From the NCBI GenBank assembly GCA_045631465.1, contig JAZQUV010000043.1:1-59551 (forward strand): DNA of 59,551 nt, given 5' to 3'. Under the pieces are notes generated by a model. The model did no database searches, was not told the DNA's origin, and worked only from the letters and a program-made list of their open reading frames with translations. The translations under genes were made by a program, and so were the position numbers. The DNA comes from Aphodosoma sp045631465. Its GTDB lineage: Bacteria > Bacteroidota > Bacteroidia > Bacteroidales > Paludibacteraceae. Positions 16,873-25,386 of the stretch are shown here, piece after piece. The first letter of the stretch is position 1; every line of letters starts with the position of its first letter.

Positions 16873-18258
16873 ATGAAAAACGAAATTCACGAAGAATGCG
16901 GTGTATTTGGTGTATGGGGTGTGAAAGATGCCGCTAATCTTGCTTATTACGGACTCCACGCATTGCAACATCGTGGCCAAGAGGCTTGCGGTATCGTCTG
17001 CGTCGATGAGAATAAGCAACACAACCGCGTCAAAGGCGAAGGTCTTGTCACCGAGGTGTTCAATGCCAAAAACCTTGTCAACCTCAAAGGCGACTACGCC
17101 ATTGCCCATGTGCGCTATGCCACAGCAGGTGGTGCAGGTATCGAGAATGTACAACCATTCCTTTTCCGTCATCATACAGGCAATTTTGCACTTGCTCACA
17201 ACGGCAACCTTGTCAATTCGCGCGAGTTGGCTCGCTATCTCGAGCACAAAGGCAGTCTTTTCCAATCAACATCCGATAGCGAATTGCTCGCCCACTTGAT
17301 TAAGAAAGACAACAACACAAAACACCGTATCCACAATATCATCGATGCGCTCAACATGATTGAGGGAGCCTTTGCATTCCTCATTCTCAGCGACAAACGT
17401 CTCTATTGCGCTCGCGACAAATATGGTTTGCGTCCATTGTCTATCGGTCGTCTCAATGGCGGTTATGTCGTTAGTTCCGAGACATGTGCTCTCGACGTAG
17501 TAGGTGCCGAGTTTGTGCGCGATGTAGAGCCAGGCGAAATCGTAGTAATTGATGCTGATGGTCTTCATTCATTCACATATTCTCATTTCAAACGCCACTA
17601 CATGTGCGCTATGGAGTATGTCTATTTTGCTCGTCCCGATAGCGACATCGAAGGATGCAACGTCCATGCCTATCGCAAAGAGTCGGGTCGCATACTCTAT
17701 CGCGAGTCGCCAGTCGATGCCGACATCGTCATCGGTGTGCCAGATTCCAGTCTTAGTGCAGCCATCGGTTATGCCGAAGAGAGCGGTATCCCTTACGAGA
17801 TGGGCTTGATTAAGAACAAATATATCGGACGTACCTTCATCCAGCCAAGTCAAGAGTTGCGCGAGAAAGGCGTGCGTATGAAACTCTCTGCCGTGCGCTC
17901 AATTGTCAAAGGCAAACGCGTCGTTATGATCGACGACTCCATCGTGCGAGGCACCACATCGCGCCGCATTGTCAACCTTCTCAAAGAGGCAGGAGCCGTC
18001 GAGGTGCACGTTCGCATTGCGTCGCCACCATATTGCCATCCATGTTATTATGGAGTCGACACAGCCACTTACGAAGAGTTGATTTCATCACGCATGTCGG
18101 TCGACGAATTGTGCGAAAAAATCGGAGCCGACTCATTGAAATTCCTCTCAGTAGAAGGACTCTACAAGAGTGGTCGTCGTTCTGAGCTCTGCACCGCATG
18201 CTTCTCAGGCAAATATCCAACATCTCTCTATGGTGGTGAGGTTAAGCAATGCAAGTAA
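16873..18258 (+). CDS. purF: amidophosphoribosyltransferase
   Basis: A 461-residue first enzyme of the pathway (PRPP plus glutamine to phosphoribosylamine). The start ATG at 16873 gives MKNEIHEECGVFGVWG, in which Cys9 after a short propeptide is the expected glutaminase nucleophile, as in the Bacillus-type enzyme. The PRPP loop is VVMIDDSIVRGTTSRRI. Late cysteines (CHPC, CTACF) fit the Fe-S cluster form. The upstream in-frame ATG (16837) lies in a repeat arm and would add MFSCLPVLIKLN; I reject it. A strong terminator follows, closing the first purine transcript. Confidence 0.95.
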   Translation: MKNEIHEECGVFGVWGVKDAANLAYYGLHALQHRGQEACGIVCVDENKQHNRVKGEGLVTEVFNAKNLVNLKGDYAIAHVRYATAGGAGIENVQPFLFRHHTGNFALAHNGNLVNSRELARYLEHKGSLFQSTSDSELLAHLIKKDNNTKHRIHNIIDALNMIEGAFAFLILSDKRLYCARDKYGLRPLSIGRLNGGYVVSSETCALDVVGAEFVRDVEPGEIVVIDADGLHSFTYSHFKRHYMCAMEYVYFARPDSDIEGCNVHAYRKESGRILYRESPVDADIVIGVPDSSLSAAIGYAEESGIPYEMGLIKNKYIGRTFIQPSQELREKGVRMKLSAVRSIVKGKRVVMIDDSIVRGTTSRRIVNLLKEAGAVEVHVRIASPPYCHPCYYGVDTATYEELISSRMSVDELCEKIGADSLKFLSVEGLYKSGRRSELCTACFSGKYPTSLYGGEVKQCK

Positions 18259-18277
18259 TGTTTTGTTTAAATATAGA

Positions 18278-18313
18278 AAATCCGTTCTCAGTCGTATGAG
18301 AACGGATTTTTTT
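18278..18313 (+). terminator. terminator after purF
   Basis: AAATCCGTTCTCA, loop GTCGTA, TGAGAACGGATTT then T7: a perfect 13-bp stem 20 bp after the purF stop. Confidence 0.9.
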
Positions 18314-19008
18314 GTTCTCATTAAAGGATGAAATGTGTTGTTTTATTGTTGTTTGCTCGTTCGGACGCTGGAGTTGGGCGTCTCTAGATTGCTGCGGTTG
18401 AATGTTTTTGTAGATATTCTAGGGGTGCTAGTCGCTGCGCTATCTAGATTGTTTGGTCTGGCGACCAATCGGACGCTCGAGCCGAGCGCCCCTACATTGC
18501 GGAATACACACTGTGAGTGTGTGTTGTTTTTGACTGTTTTCTTGCTTGCACCTTGCTTGCACCTTGCTGTTGGGTAGTACACACTGAGAGTGGGTGTTTT
18601 TATTAGGGAATAGGGAATAGGGAACAGGGAATTGAGTGCAAGTAGTGCAAGTAGTGCAAGTAGTGCAAGGGGTGTTTTTAGATTACAGATAACAGATAAC
18701 AGATTGTAAGTTATAATATAATACAAATATATATAATATTTATATTATATATATTTGTATATTTTTTATTTCTATTCTTCCTCAATTGAGATGGATGGTG
18801 GATTTTTTGTTTTTGGGGGTTGCACTGCTTGCACTGGTTGCACTGCTTGCATTTTCGTATGCTTTATTGAAGAAGATTAAAATAAGATATTCACTCTTGC
18901 AATAGGGTGGGAAAGGTATGTTTTTTATCTCTTTTGTTGTGGTTAAATTTTTTTAGTGGATGATGTAATTTTTTTGTGTTTATGTTTGTTAATTTGTAAA
19001 GTTTTTAT
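18314..19008. repeat. ~700-bp gene-free spacer with repeat words
   Basis: It holds TCTAGA/CTAGAT words (18393-18450), two GGACGC…GCGCC inverted words, ACACACTGAGAGTG-type words around 18500 and 18588, tandem AATAGGG and then GTGCAAGTA repeated (18637-18668), and an AT inverted run around 18718-18760. Reading frames here give only low-complexity peptides; I see no gene. Confidence 0.65.
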
Positions 19009-19016
19009 TATCTTTG
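19009..19016 (+). promoter_or_regulatory. purM promoter -7 box
   Basis: TATCTTTG within TATCTTTGCACGTTGAA, identical to the purE promoter over 17 bases. The leader to purM is about 150 nt and ends in TTTCAACTTTCAACTCTC words. Confidence 0.65.
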
Positions 19017-19172
19017 CACGTTGAAATAAATTAGCAATATTGTAATTAATAATAATTTGAAATTTGAATTTTGAACTGAGAATCTTTGTTTTTTTGTAAT
19101 AAAAAAAATGAGTATAAATGACTGATTTTCAACTTTCGACTTTCAACTTTCAACTCTCAACTATATAAAATT

Positions 19173-20204
19173 ATGGCTCAAAGTTATGAACAAGCCGGTG
19201 TGAATCTTGAGGCCGGTTACGAAGTAGTTCGTCGTATTAAAAAACATGTGGCATCAACCGAACGCGTTGGTGTAATGGGTAATATCGGTGCTTTTGGTGG
19301 TATGTTCGACCTCTCTGCACTCAATGTCAAAGAACCTGTGCTCGTGAGTGGTACTGATGGTGTCGGTACTAAACTCAAACTCGCTTTTGCTATGGACAAA
19401 CACGATACTATCGGTATCGATGCTGTGGCTATGTGTGTGAACGACGTGTTGGCTCAAGGTGCCGAACCTCTCTATTTCCTCGACTATGTGGCTGTGGGTG
19501 CTAACGAACCTGCTAAAATCGAAAATATCGTGGCTGGCGTGGCTGAAGGTTGTCGTCAAGCTGGTTGCGCCCTCATCGGTGGCGAAACTGCCGAAATGCC
19601 TGGTATGTACACCGAAGGTGAATACGACATCGCTGGCTTTACTTGTGGTGTGGTCGAAAAATCTAAACTCATCGATGGTTCGAAAGTGAAAGTGGGCGAC
19701 GTGCTCGTGGGTATCGCTTCTTCAGGTGTTCACTCTAACGGCTTCAGCCTCGTGCGCAAAGTGGTTAGCGATGCTGGTCTCGACCTCCACGCTGTGCTCC
19801 CTGAATTGGATGCTGAACGTCCTCTCGGTGAAGTGTTGCTTACTCCTACTCGCATCTATGTGAAACAAGTGCTCGACGTGATTCGCAATTGCGACGTTCA
19901 CGGTGTGGCTCACATCACTGGTGGTGGTTTCGACGAAAATATTCCTCGTATCTTGAAAGAAGGTCAAGGTATCGAAGTGAAAGAGGGTAGCTGGGAAATA
20001 CTTCCTGTGTTCCGTATGCTCGAGAAATATGGCAAAATCGCTCACCGCGAAATGTTCAATATCTTTAATATGGGTATCGGTATGGTGCTCGCAGTGGATG
20101 CTGCCGAAGCTGACAAAGCTATCGAAATCCTCAAATCGCATGGCGAACGTGCTTCGGTTATCGGTCGCGTGACTGACAACGCTGGCGTAGTAGAAATTAT
20201 TTAA
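19173..20204 (+). CDS. purM: phosphoribosylformylglycinamidine cyclo-ligase
   Basis: A 343-residue AIR synthetase. Signatures are VSGTDGVGTKLKLAF, the motif AQGAEPLYFLDYVA, GGETAEMPGMY and GIASSGVHSNGFSLVR. It closes the imidazole ring of FGAM to AIR using ATP. It begins the second purine transcription unit with its own promoter. Codon use is C-rich at third positions like purL and purF, as for well-expressed genes. Confidence 0.96.
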   Translation: MAQSYEQAGVNLEAGYEVVRRIKKHVASTERVGVMGNIGAFGGMFDLSALNVKEPVLVSGTDGVGTKLKLAFAMDKHDTIGIDAVAMCVNDVLAQGAEPLYFLDYVAVGANEPAKIENIVAGVAEGCRQAGCALIGGETAEMPGMYTEGEYDIAGFTCGVVEKSKLIDGSKVKVGDVLVGIASSGVHSNGFSLVRKVVSDAGLDLHAVLPELDAERPLGEVLLTPTRIYVKQVLDVIRNCDVHGVAHITGGGFDENIPRILKEGQGIEVKEGSWEILPVFRMLEKYGKIAHREMFNIFNMGIGMVLAVDAAEADKAIEILKSHGERASVIGRVTDNAGVVEII

Positions 20205-20208
20205 ATAT

Positions 20209-20470
20209 AAAAAGACAGGAAGACATTTATTTAGACAGGAAGACAGGAAGACACGAAAAAATCATATCCTCATGTTACTTTTTGCTTCGCTAAAGATGTC
20301 TAAAAAACTAGAAATAATGTTCACGTGTCTTCTTGTCTATTATTAACGCATAAATTATTCGTAAATATTTACGAGTGATTTATGAAAACTAACGCTTTTT
20401 GAGTCTTTGGCGATAAAATTAGCGTGAAAGAAAAACAAAAATTCTTGTTCTCATGTCTTCATGTCTAAAT
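20209..20470. repeat. compound inverted-arm elements between purM and purN
   Basis: Several left arms (AAAAGACAGGAAGACATTTA, TTTAGACAGGAAGACAGGAA) and right arms (CATATCCTCATG, TTCACGTGTCTTCTTGTCTA, TTGTTCTCATGTCTTCATGT) are nested; at least two elements have piled up. The last right arm runs into the first codons of purN. Confidence 0.75.
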
Positions 20471-21043
20471 AATGAAAAAAACCTTGCTGTCTTTGCGTCG
20501 GGTAGTGGTACTAACTTTGAGGCGATAGCGCAAGCATGTGTCGATGGACGTATACCTGCAAAAATCGTATTGCTTGTGTGCGACAATGCTAATGCTTATG
20601 CTATCGAACGTGCCAAAAAGTTTGATATACCTACACTCGTGCTTCATCCGCGCGACTGTGGCGGCAAAGCGGCATACGAACAACGCATTGTGGACCGTTT
20701 GAACGAGTTGAACGTCGATTTGGTTTGCCTTGCAGGATATATGCGCATCGTGGGCGAAACGCTCTACAATGCCTATGAGGGTAAGATATTGAATATTCAC
20801 CCTGCGCTGTTGCCATCGTTCAAAGGTGCGCACGGCATTGATGATGCGTTCAACTTCGGTGTGAAGGTGTTTGGTGTTACAGTGCACTTCATCGACCTCA
20901 CAATCGATGGTGGCGTGATAGTGATGCAACGTGCATTCGAATACTACGGCAACGACCGCGACGAGGTGGAAGCTCGCATTCATGCCATCGAGCACGAACT
21001 CTACCCAGAAGCGATAAATAAATGCATAATTCATAATGCATAA
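20453..21043 (+). CDS. purN: phosphoribosylglycinamide formyltransferase
   Basis: A 196-residue GAR transformylase: NLAVFASGSGTNFEAI at the start, then GYMRIVGETLYNAYEGKILNIHPALLPSFKGAHG with the catalytic His and GVTVHFID. It transfers formyl from 10-formyl-THF to GAR. The in-frame start lies inside a repeat arm, giving MSSCLNNEKNLAVF. The natural-looking start ATGAAAAAAACC (20470) has seven A and is one base out of frame; eight A would give MKKNLAVFASG. The last residues (NKCIIHNA) also come from a GCATAATTCATAATGC word. So both ends are set by repeats. Confidence 0.92.
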   Translation: MSSCLNNEKNLAVFASGSGTNFEAIAQACVDGRIPAKIVLLVCDNANAYAIERAKKFDIPTLVLHPRDCGGKAAYEQRIVDRLNELNVDLVCLAGYMRIVGETLYNAYEGKILNIHPALLPSFKGAHGIDDAFNFGVKVFGVTVHFIDLTIDGGVIVMQRAFEYYGNDRDEVEARIHAIEHELYPEAINKCIIHNA

Positions 21044-21139
21044 TTAGCCATTCGGCATTAGTGATTTATGAATTTTTGTGATGAGCGAGAGCAGATGGAG
21101 TTTAGTCATTATGCCGAGCATAGCAAAAATCTATAGTGT

Positions 21140-21205
21140 AACTATAATTATGAATTATGAATTATGAATTATGAATTATGAATTATGAATTATGAATTAT
21201 GAATT
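21140..21205. repeat. 7-bp tandem ATGAATT array overlapping a gene start
   Basis: About eight units of ATGAATT end at 21205. Each unit brings an ATG in a different frame; only the one at 21192 opens the following gene. Upstream (21045-21139) are repeat words including CATTATGCCGAGCATAGCAA. Confidence 0.85.
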
Positions 21206-22016
21206 AAATTTGCGTACTATATACTTTTCGGCAACGCATACATCGGAGAGGGTGGCGAAGGCTATCTCTTGCGCTGTGGCAGATGAGTTTGCGGTGGAGG
21301 ATATCACTTTTGGTGAGTTGAAAAATCCTGACTTTGCTGCTGACGATATGTTGCTTGTGGCGGTGCCTGTGTATGGTGGGGGTGTGGCGCCTGTGGCTTT
21401 GAAACGATTGGAGGCTATGCGTGGCAACAACACTCCTGCGGTGGTTGTGGTGGTGTATGGCAATCGCAATTTCGAACGTGCAGCTACGCAGATGTCGGAT
21501 TTTCTCGCTGAACGTGGTTTTGTGACCATTGCGGCTGCGGCATTTGTGGGTGAGCACTCGTATAGTACGGATGAAAATCCAGTGGCGGTTGGTCGTCCTA
21601 ATGATGGCGATATTGCTGAGGCACAACGCTTCGGTGAACTCATAAAAGCCAAGATGGCAGGGGCGATGGATGCTGTGGATGTGGCGACGATGAAATGTCC
21701 CGATTCGGGCGAGGAGAATGTGAAGGCGTTTGTCGAGTTCGTAAAAGGTTATCAAGCCGAGCAGGCAAAAAATCCTGTGAAGTTGTTGCCTCTGACCGAT
21801 GAGGAGAAGTGCGTGATGTGTGGCGTATGTGTCGATGTATGTCCGATGGAAGCAATTGACAGAGAGGATGTGAGCGTGGTGGATGCGTCGAAATGTATCA
21901 AATGTTGCGCCTGTGTGAAAGAGTGTCCGAAAGAGGCAAAACGACTCGATTCGCCATTCGCACCGATGCTCTCAAAATACTTTGCATCACCAAAACCAAA
22001 CGTGTGGATTTTATAA
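21192..22016 (+). CDS. EFR1-type flavodoxin-ferredoxin protein
   Basis: A 274-residue protein with an N-terminal flavodoxin-like fold (RTIYFSATHTSERVAKAIS… LLVAVPVYGGGVAP) and a C-terminal pair of 4Fe-4S clusters (CVMCGVCVDVCPMEAI and CIKCCACVKECPKEAK). This is the EFR1 layout, an electron carrier of unknown partner. The first residues, MNYELN, come from the 7-bp tandem repeat, so the true start is uncertain. It sits among purine genes without an obvious role there. Confidence 0.85.
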   Translation: MNYELNLRTIYFSATHTSERVAKAISCAVADEFAVEDITFGELKNPDFAADDMLLVAVPVYGGGVAPVALKRLEAMRGNNTPAVVVVVYGNRNFERAATQMSDFLAERGFVTIAAAAFVGEHSYSTDENPVAVGRPNDGDIAEAQRFGELIKAKMAGAMDAVDVATMKCPDSGEENVKAFVEFVKGYQAEQAKNPVKLLPLTDEEKCVMCGVCVDVCPMEAIDREDVSVVDASKCIKCCACVKECPKEAKRLDSPFAPMLSKYFASPKPNVWIL

Positions 22017-22021
22017 ATTTA

Positions 22022-22280
22022 TAAAATACAGGAAGACAGGAAAACACGAAAATAACTTTAACGCTAATTGCTTATTTTTTAACGCTAATTACCATAAATT
22101 ATCCATTAATAAAAAATATTTACGATTAATTAATGATAATTTGCGTTTAAAAGAAAAACAATTTGCGTTTAAAAGAAAAAATAAAATCATGTTCTCATGT
22201 CTTCATGTATAAAAAAATAAAAACGAAGCGAAGCTGAGTAATTCTCGTTACTCGTTACTCGCTACTAATAATCTAATAAA
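22022..22280. repeat. inverted-arm element plus GAAGCGAAGCTGAGTA leader before purH
   Basis: Left arm AATACAGGAAGACAGGAAAA, an inside with GCTAATTACCATAAATTATC and TTTGCGTTTAAAAGAAAAA, right arm TCATGTTCTCATGTCTTCAT (22188). Then a leader word, GAAGCGAAGCTGAGTA (22225), followed by ACTCGTTACTCGCTACTA, ends 15 bp before purH. The same leader word precedes folD and purA. Confidence 0.8.
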
Positions 22281-23810
22281 ATGCGTGCTTTAGTAAGTGT
22301 AAGCGACAAAACTGGTCTTGTGCCTTTTGTCCAAAGTCTTAAAGAACTTGGTTGGGATATTATCGCAACTGGCGGTACAATGAAACTCCTCCAAGACAAC
22401 AATATCGAAGTGATTAACATCAGCGAGGTGACAGGTTTCCCTGAAATATGTGACGGTCGTGTGAAAACTCTCCACCCAAAAGTGCACGGTGGTCTTCTCG
22501 CTCGTCGCGATGACCCAAGCCACCTCAAAGCGTTGGAAGAGAATGAAATCAACTTCATCGACATGGTGTGCGTTAACCTCTATCCTTTCCGTCAAACTAT
22601 TGCTAAACCTGACGTGACTATGGAAGATGCTATCGAAAATATCGACATAGGTGGTCCTTCTATGTTGCGTAGTGCGGCTAAAAACTACAAAGACGTGACC
22701 GTGGTGTGCGACCCTTCGGACTACGACCGCATCATTGCCGAAATCAAAGCTACTGGTAATACTACTGCCGAAACTCGTCTTCAACTTTCGGCTAAAGCAT
22801 ATACTCACACTGCTGAATACGATATGTGTATCGCTACATATATGCGCGAAAAAGCAGGTTTGACTGAGAAATTGTTCCTCGAATATGAATTGGCTCAAGG
22901 TCTTCGTTACGGCGAAAATCCTCACCAATCGGCTAAGTTCTATCGTGGCTCGGAAGAGGTGCCTTACTCTTTGGCTTTCGCTCGTCAATTGCACGGCAAA
23001 GAGATGAGTTACAACAACATCCAAGACGCAAACGCAGCACTCTCTATCGTGCGCGAATTCAATGTGCCTTTCTGCGTTGGTTTGAAACACATGAACCCAT
23101 GTGGCGCTGCTATCGGTAAGGATGTGGTTGAGGCTTGGACTAAAGCTTATGAGGCTGACACAGTGAGCATCTTTGGTGGTATCGTGGCAACTAACTGCGA
23201 AATCACTCTCGAAGTGGCTCAACTCATGAAACCTATCTTCCTCGAAATCATTATGGCTCCTAAGTTTGCTCCTGAGGCATTGGAACTCTTGCAAACTAAG
23301 AAAAACCTCCGTCTCATCGAGGTGCCTATGTCGCCAATGACAACTGTGCCTATGCAATACGTGAGCGTGAATGGTGGTCTCCTTGCTCAAGGTATGGACC
23401 TCAACACTGCTGAGGTGGTTGACTCAATGACAGTAACCGAAAAACATGCTACTGCTGCTGAATTGGAAGATATGAACTTCGGTCTTCGCATCGTGAAACA
23501 TGTGAAGTCTAACGCTATCGTTGTAGTGAAAGATGGTAAAACTCTCGGCGTAGGTGCTGGTCAAATGAATCGTATTGGTTCTGCCGAAATCGCACTCAAA
23601 CAAGCACATGCTAATGGCGTGAAAGAAGGCTTGGTATTGGCTTCTGACGCGTTCTTCCCATTCGACGACTGCGTCACTCTCGCACACCAAATGGGCGTAA
23701 CTGCCATCGTACAACCAGGCGGTAGCGTTCGCGACGAAGACTCAGTGAAAAAAGCCAACGAATGTGGCATTGCTATGCTCTTCTCAGGCATGCGTCATTT
23801 TAAACATTAA
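22281..23810 (+). CDS. purH: AICAR transformylase / IMP cyclohydrolase
   Basis: A 509-residue bifunctional enzyme for the last two steps to IMP. The N-terminal half is the cyclohydrolase (ALVSVSDKTGLVPFV…GGTMKLL…GRVKTLHPKVHGGLL). The C-terminal half is the transformylase (LRYGENPHQSA, KHMNPCGAAIG, ASDAFFPFDD, VQPGGSVRDED). It uses 10-formyl-THF, which the nearby folD helps supply. Length matches the family. Confidence 0.96.
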   Translation: MRALVSVSDKTGLVPFVQSLKELGWDIIATGGTMKLLQDNNIEVINISEVTGFPEICDGRVKTLHPKVHGGLLARRDDPSHLKALEENEINFIDMVCVNLYPFRQTIAKPDVTMEDAIENIDIGGPSMLRSAAKNYKDVTVVCDPSDYDRIIAEIKATGNTTAETRLQLSAKAYTHTAEYDMCIATYMREKAGLTEKLFLEYELAQGLRYGENPHQSAKFYRGSEEVPYSLAFARQLHGKEMSYNNIQDANAALSIVREFNVPFCVGLKHMNPCGAAIGKDVVEAWTKAYEADTVSIFGGIVATNCEITLEVAQLMKPIFLEIIMAPKFAPEALELLQTKKNLRLIEVPMSPMTTVPMQYVSVNGGLLAQGMDLNTAEVVDSMTVTEKHATAAELEDMNFGLRIVKHVKSNAIVVVKDGKTLGVGAGQMNRIGSAEIALKQAHANGVKEGLVLASDAFFPFDDCVTLAHQMGVTAIVQPGGSVRDEDSVKKANECGIAMLFSGMRHFKH

Positions 23811-23819
23811 TATTGTTTT

Positions 23820-23908
23820 TTTTGACAGGAAGACAAGAGAACATGATTTGGTCTTTGTTCATTTGTCTTAAAATATAGTATCATGTCTTCCTGTCTTCTT
23901 GTCTTTTA
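23820..23908. repeat. inverted-arm element between purH and purD
   Basis: Left arm TTGACAGGAAGACAAGAGAA, right arm ATCATGTCTTCCTGTCTTCT (23879), with a short inside. The spacer is otherwise empty. Confidence 0.75.
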
Positions 23909-23912
23909 ATAT

Positions 23913-25178
23913 ATGAATTGTAAAAAAGTTTTAGTTCTTGGTGGTGGTGGTCGTGAGCATGCTATAGTGCATGCGTTGAGCCGTTCGCCACAGGTAGAAA
24001 AGATATATGCTGCACCAGGCAATGCGGGTATTGCTGCTATGGCTGAGTGTGTGGCTCTCAAAGAGACTCAAGTTGACGAACTTATTGCATTTGCTCGTGA
24101 GAATGCTATCGACCTTACTGTAGTTGGTCCTGAGGCTGCTCTTGCAGTGGGTGTAGTGGATGCTTTCCGTGCTGCAGGATTGAAAATTTTTGGTCCTACC
24201 AAAGCGGCTACTCAAATCGAAAGCTCAAAAGAGTTCGCTAAAGACTTGATGAAGAAATACTCAATCCCAACTGCTGCGTATGAGGTGTTTGACAACTACG
24301 AAGCTGCTCTCGAGTATGTGAAAAAAGGCACATTCCCAACTGTGTTGAAATACGATGGTTTGGCAGCAGGTAAGGGTGTAGTGATTCCTGAAACTTTGGA
24401 AGAGGCTGACGAGGCTTTGCGCGATATGTTGCTCAACGATAAGTTCGGACATGGTCGTGTGGTGATTGAGGAGTTTATGACTGGTCCTGAGTTCTCGTTC
24501 ATGTGCTTTGTGTCGGACGAAAAGGTATATCCTATGGAGGTGGCACAAGACCACAAACGTGCTTTCGATGGCGACAAAGGTCCTAACACAGGTGGTATGG
24601 GTGCATATTCTCCACTTCCATTTATCACTGCAGAGGATATCGATTGGGCTTACGACCACATTATGTGCGCTACTGCTAATGCATTGATTGCTGAGGGTTG
24701 TGCGTTCCGTGGTGTGTTGTATGGCGGTTTGATGAAAACTCCTAACGGCATCAAAGTGATTGAGTTCAATGCTCGCTTTGGTGACCCTGAAACAGAGGTG
24801 GTTCTCCCTCGTCTCGAAAGCGATATCTACGACATCTTCTGCGCTGTGGCTGATGGCGAAGATATGGATGAGATTAAGTGGAACGATAAGGCTTCTATTG
24901 GCATTGTTCTTGCATCGAAAGGTTATCCTGATGCTTACGACAAAGGCTTCGTTATCGAAGGTTTGAACGATGTGGAAGGCATTGTTTATCACATGGGTAC
25001 TGCTCTCAAAGATGGCAACTATGTCACTAATGGTGGTCGTGTGTTGTTCGTTACTGTGATGGCTGACACTTTTGCCGAAGCACAAGCCAAAGCTAATGCC
25101 GAAGTGGCTAAAATCAAATGCGACAACTTGTTCCACCGCAGCGACATCGGTTGGCAAGCAGTGAAATACAATAACTAA
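23913..25178 (+). CDS. purD: phosphoribosylamine-glycine ligase
   Basis: A 421-residue GAR synthetase of the ATP-grasp family: VLVLGGGGREHAIVHAL at the start, then VVGPEAALAVGVVD, VLKYDGLAAGKGVV, VIEEFMTGPEFSFMCF and EFNARFGDPETEVVLPRL. It joins phosphoribosylamine and glycine. It starts 5 bp after a repeat arm and has no promoter box of its own, so it is likely transcribed with purM-purN-purH. Confidence 0.96.
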   Translation: MNCKKVLVLGGGGREHAIVHALSRSPQVEKIYAAPGNAGIAAMAECVALKETQVDELIAFARENAIDLTVVGPEAALAVGVVDAFRAAGLKIFGPTKAATQIESSKEFAKDLMKKYSIPTAAYEVFDNYEAALEYVKKGTFPTVLKYDGLAAGKGVVIPETLEEADEALRDMLLNDKFGHGRVVIEEFMTGPEFSFMCFVSDEKVYPMEVAQDHKRAFDGDKGPNTGGMGAYSPLPFITAEDIDWAYDHIMCATANALIAEGCAFRGVLYGGLMKTPNGIKVIEFNARFGDPETEVVLPRLESDIYDIFCAVADGEDMDEIKWNDKASIGIVLASKGYPDAYDKGFVIEGLNDVEGIVYHMGTALKDGNYVTNGGRVLFVTVMADTFAEAQAKANAEVAKIKCDNLFHRSDIGWQAVKYNN

Positions 25179-25386
25179 AAGACAAGAAGACAGGAAGACA
25201 CGAAGATGGAAAAGACATAAGAACATAATAACAAAATTTATTTAATTATATTTTATGTTATTCTGCTATTTTGTCTTCTAAAAATAAAAATCATGTTCTC
25301 ATGTCTTCATGTCTAAAAAAAATATAAAAACGAAGCGAAGCTGAGTAAGTCTTGTTACTCGTTACTCGCTACTAATAGTCTAAAAA
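25179..25386. repeat. nested inverted-arm element plus leader word before folD
   Basis: Outer arms AAGACAAGAAGACAGGAAGA and TCATGTTCTCATGTCTTCAT. The inner arms are AAAAGACATAAGAACATAAT and ATGTTATTCTGCTATTTTGT. The same nested form recurs at 32250 and, reversed, at 41706. The GAAGCGAAGCTGAGTA leader follows and ends at the folD start. Confidence 0.8.

Noticed and set aside
18343..18726. Minus-strand 127-residue frame with LALLALLAL.
   Set aside because: The residues reflect the GTGCAAGTA tandem repeat; no start context.
24261..25226. 321-residue minus-strand frame opposite purD, and similar ones opposite purH and guaA.
   Set aside because: Antisense shadows of clear purine genes, with no family features.
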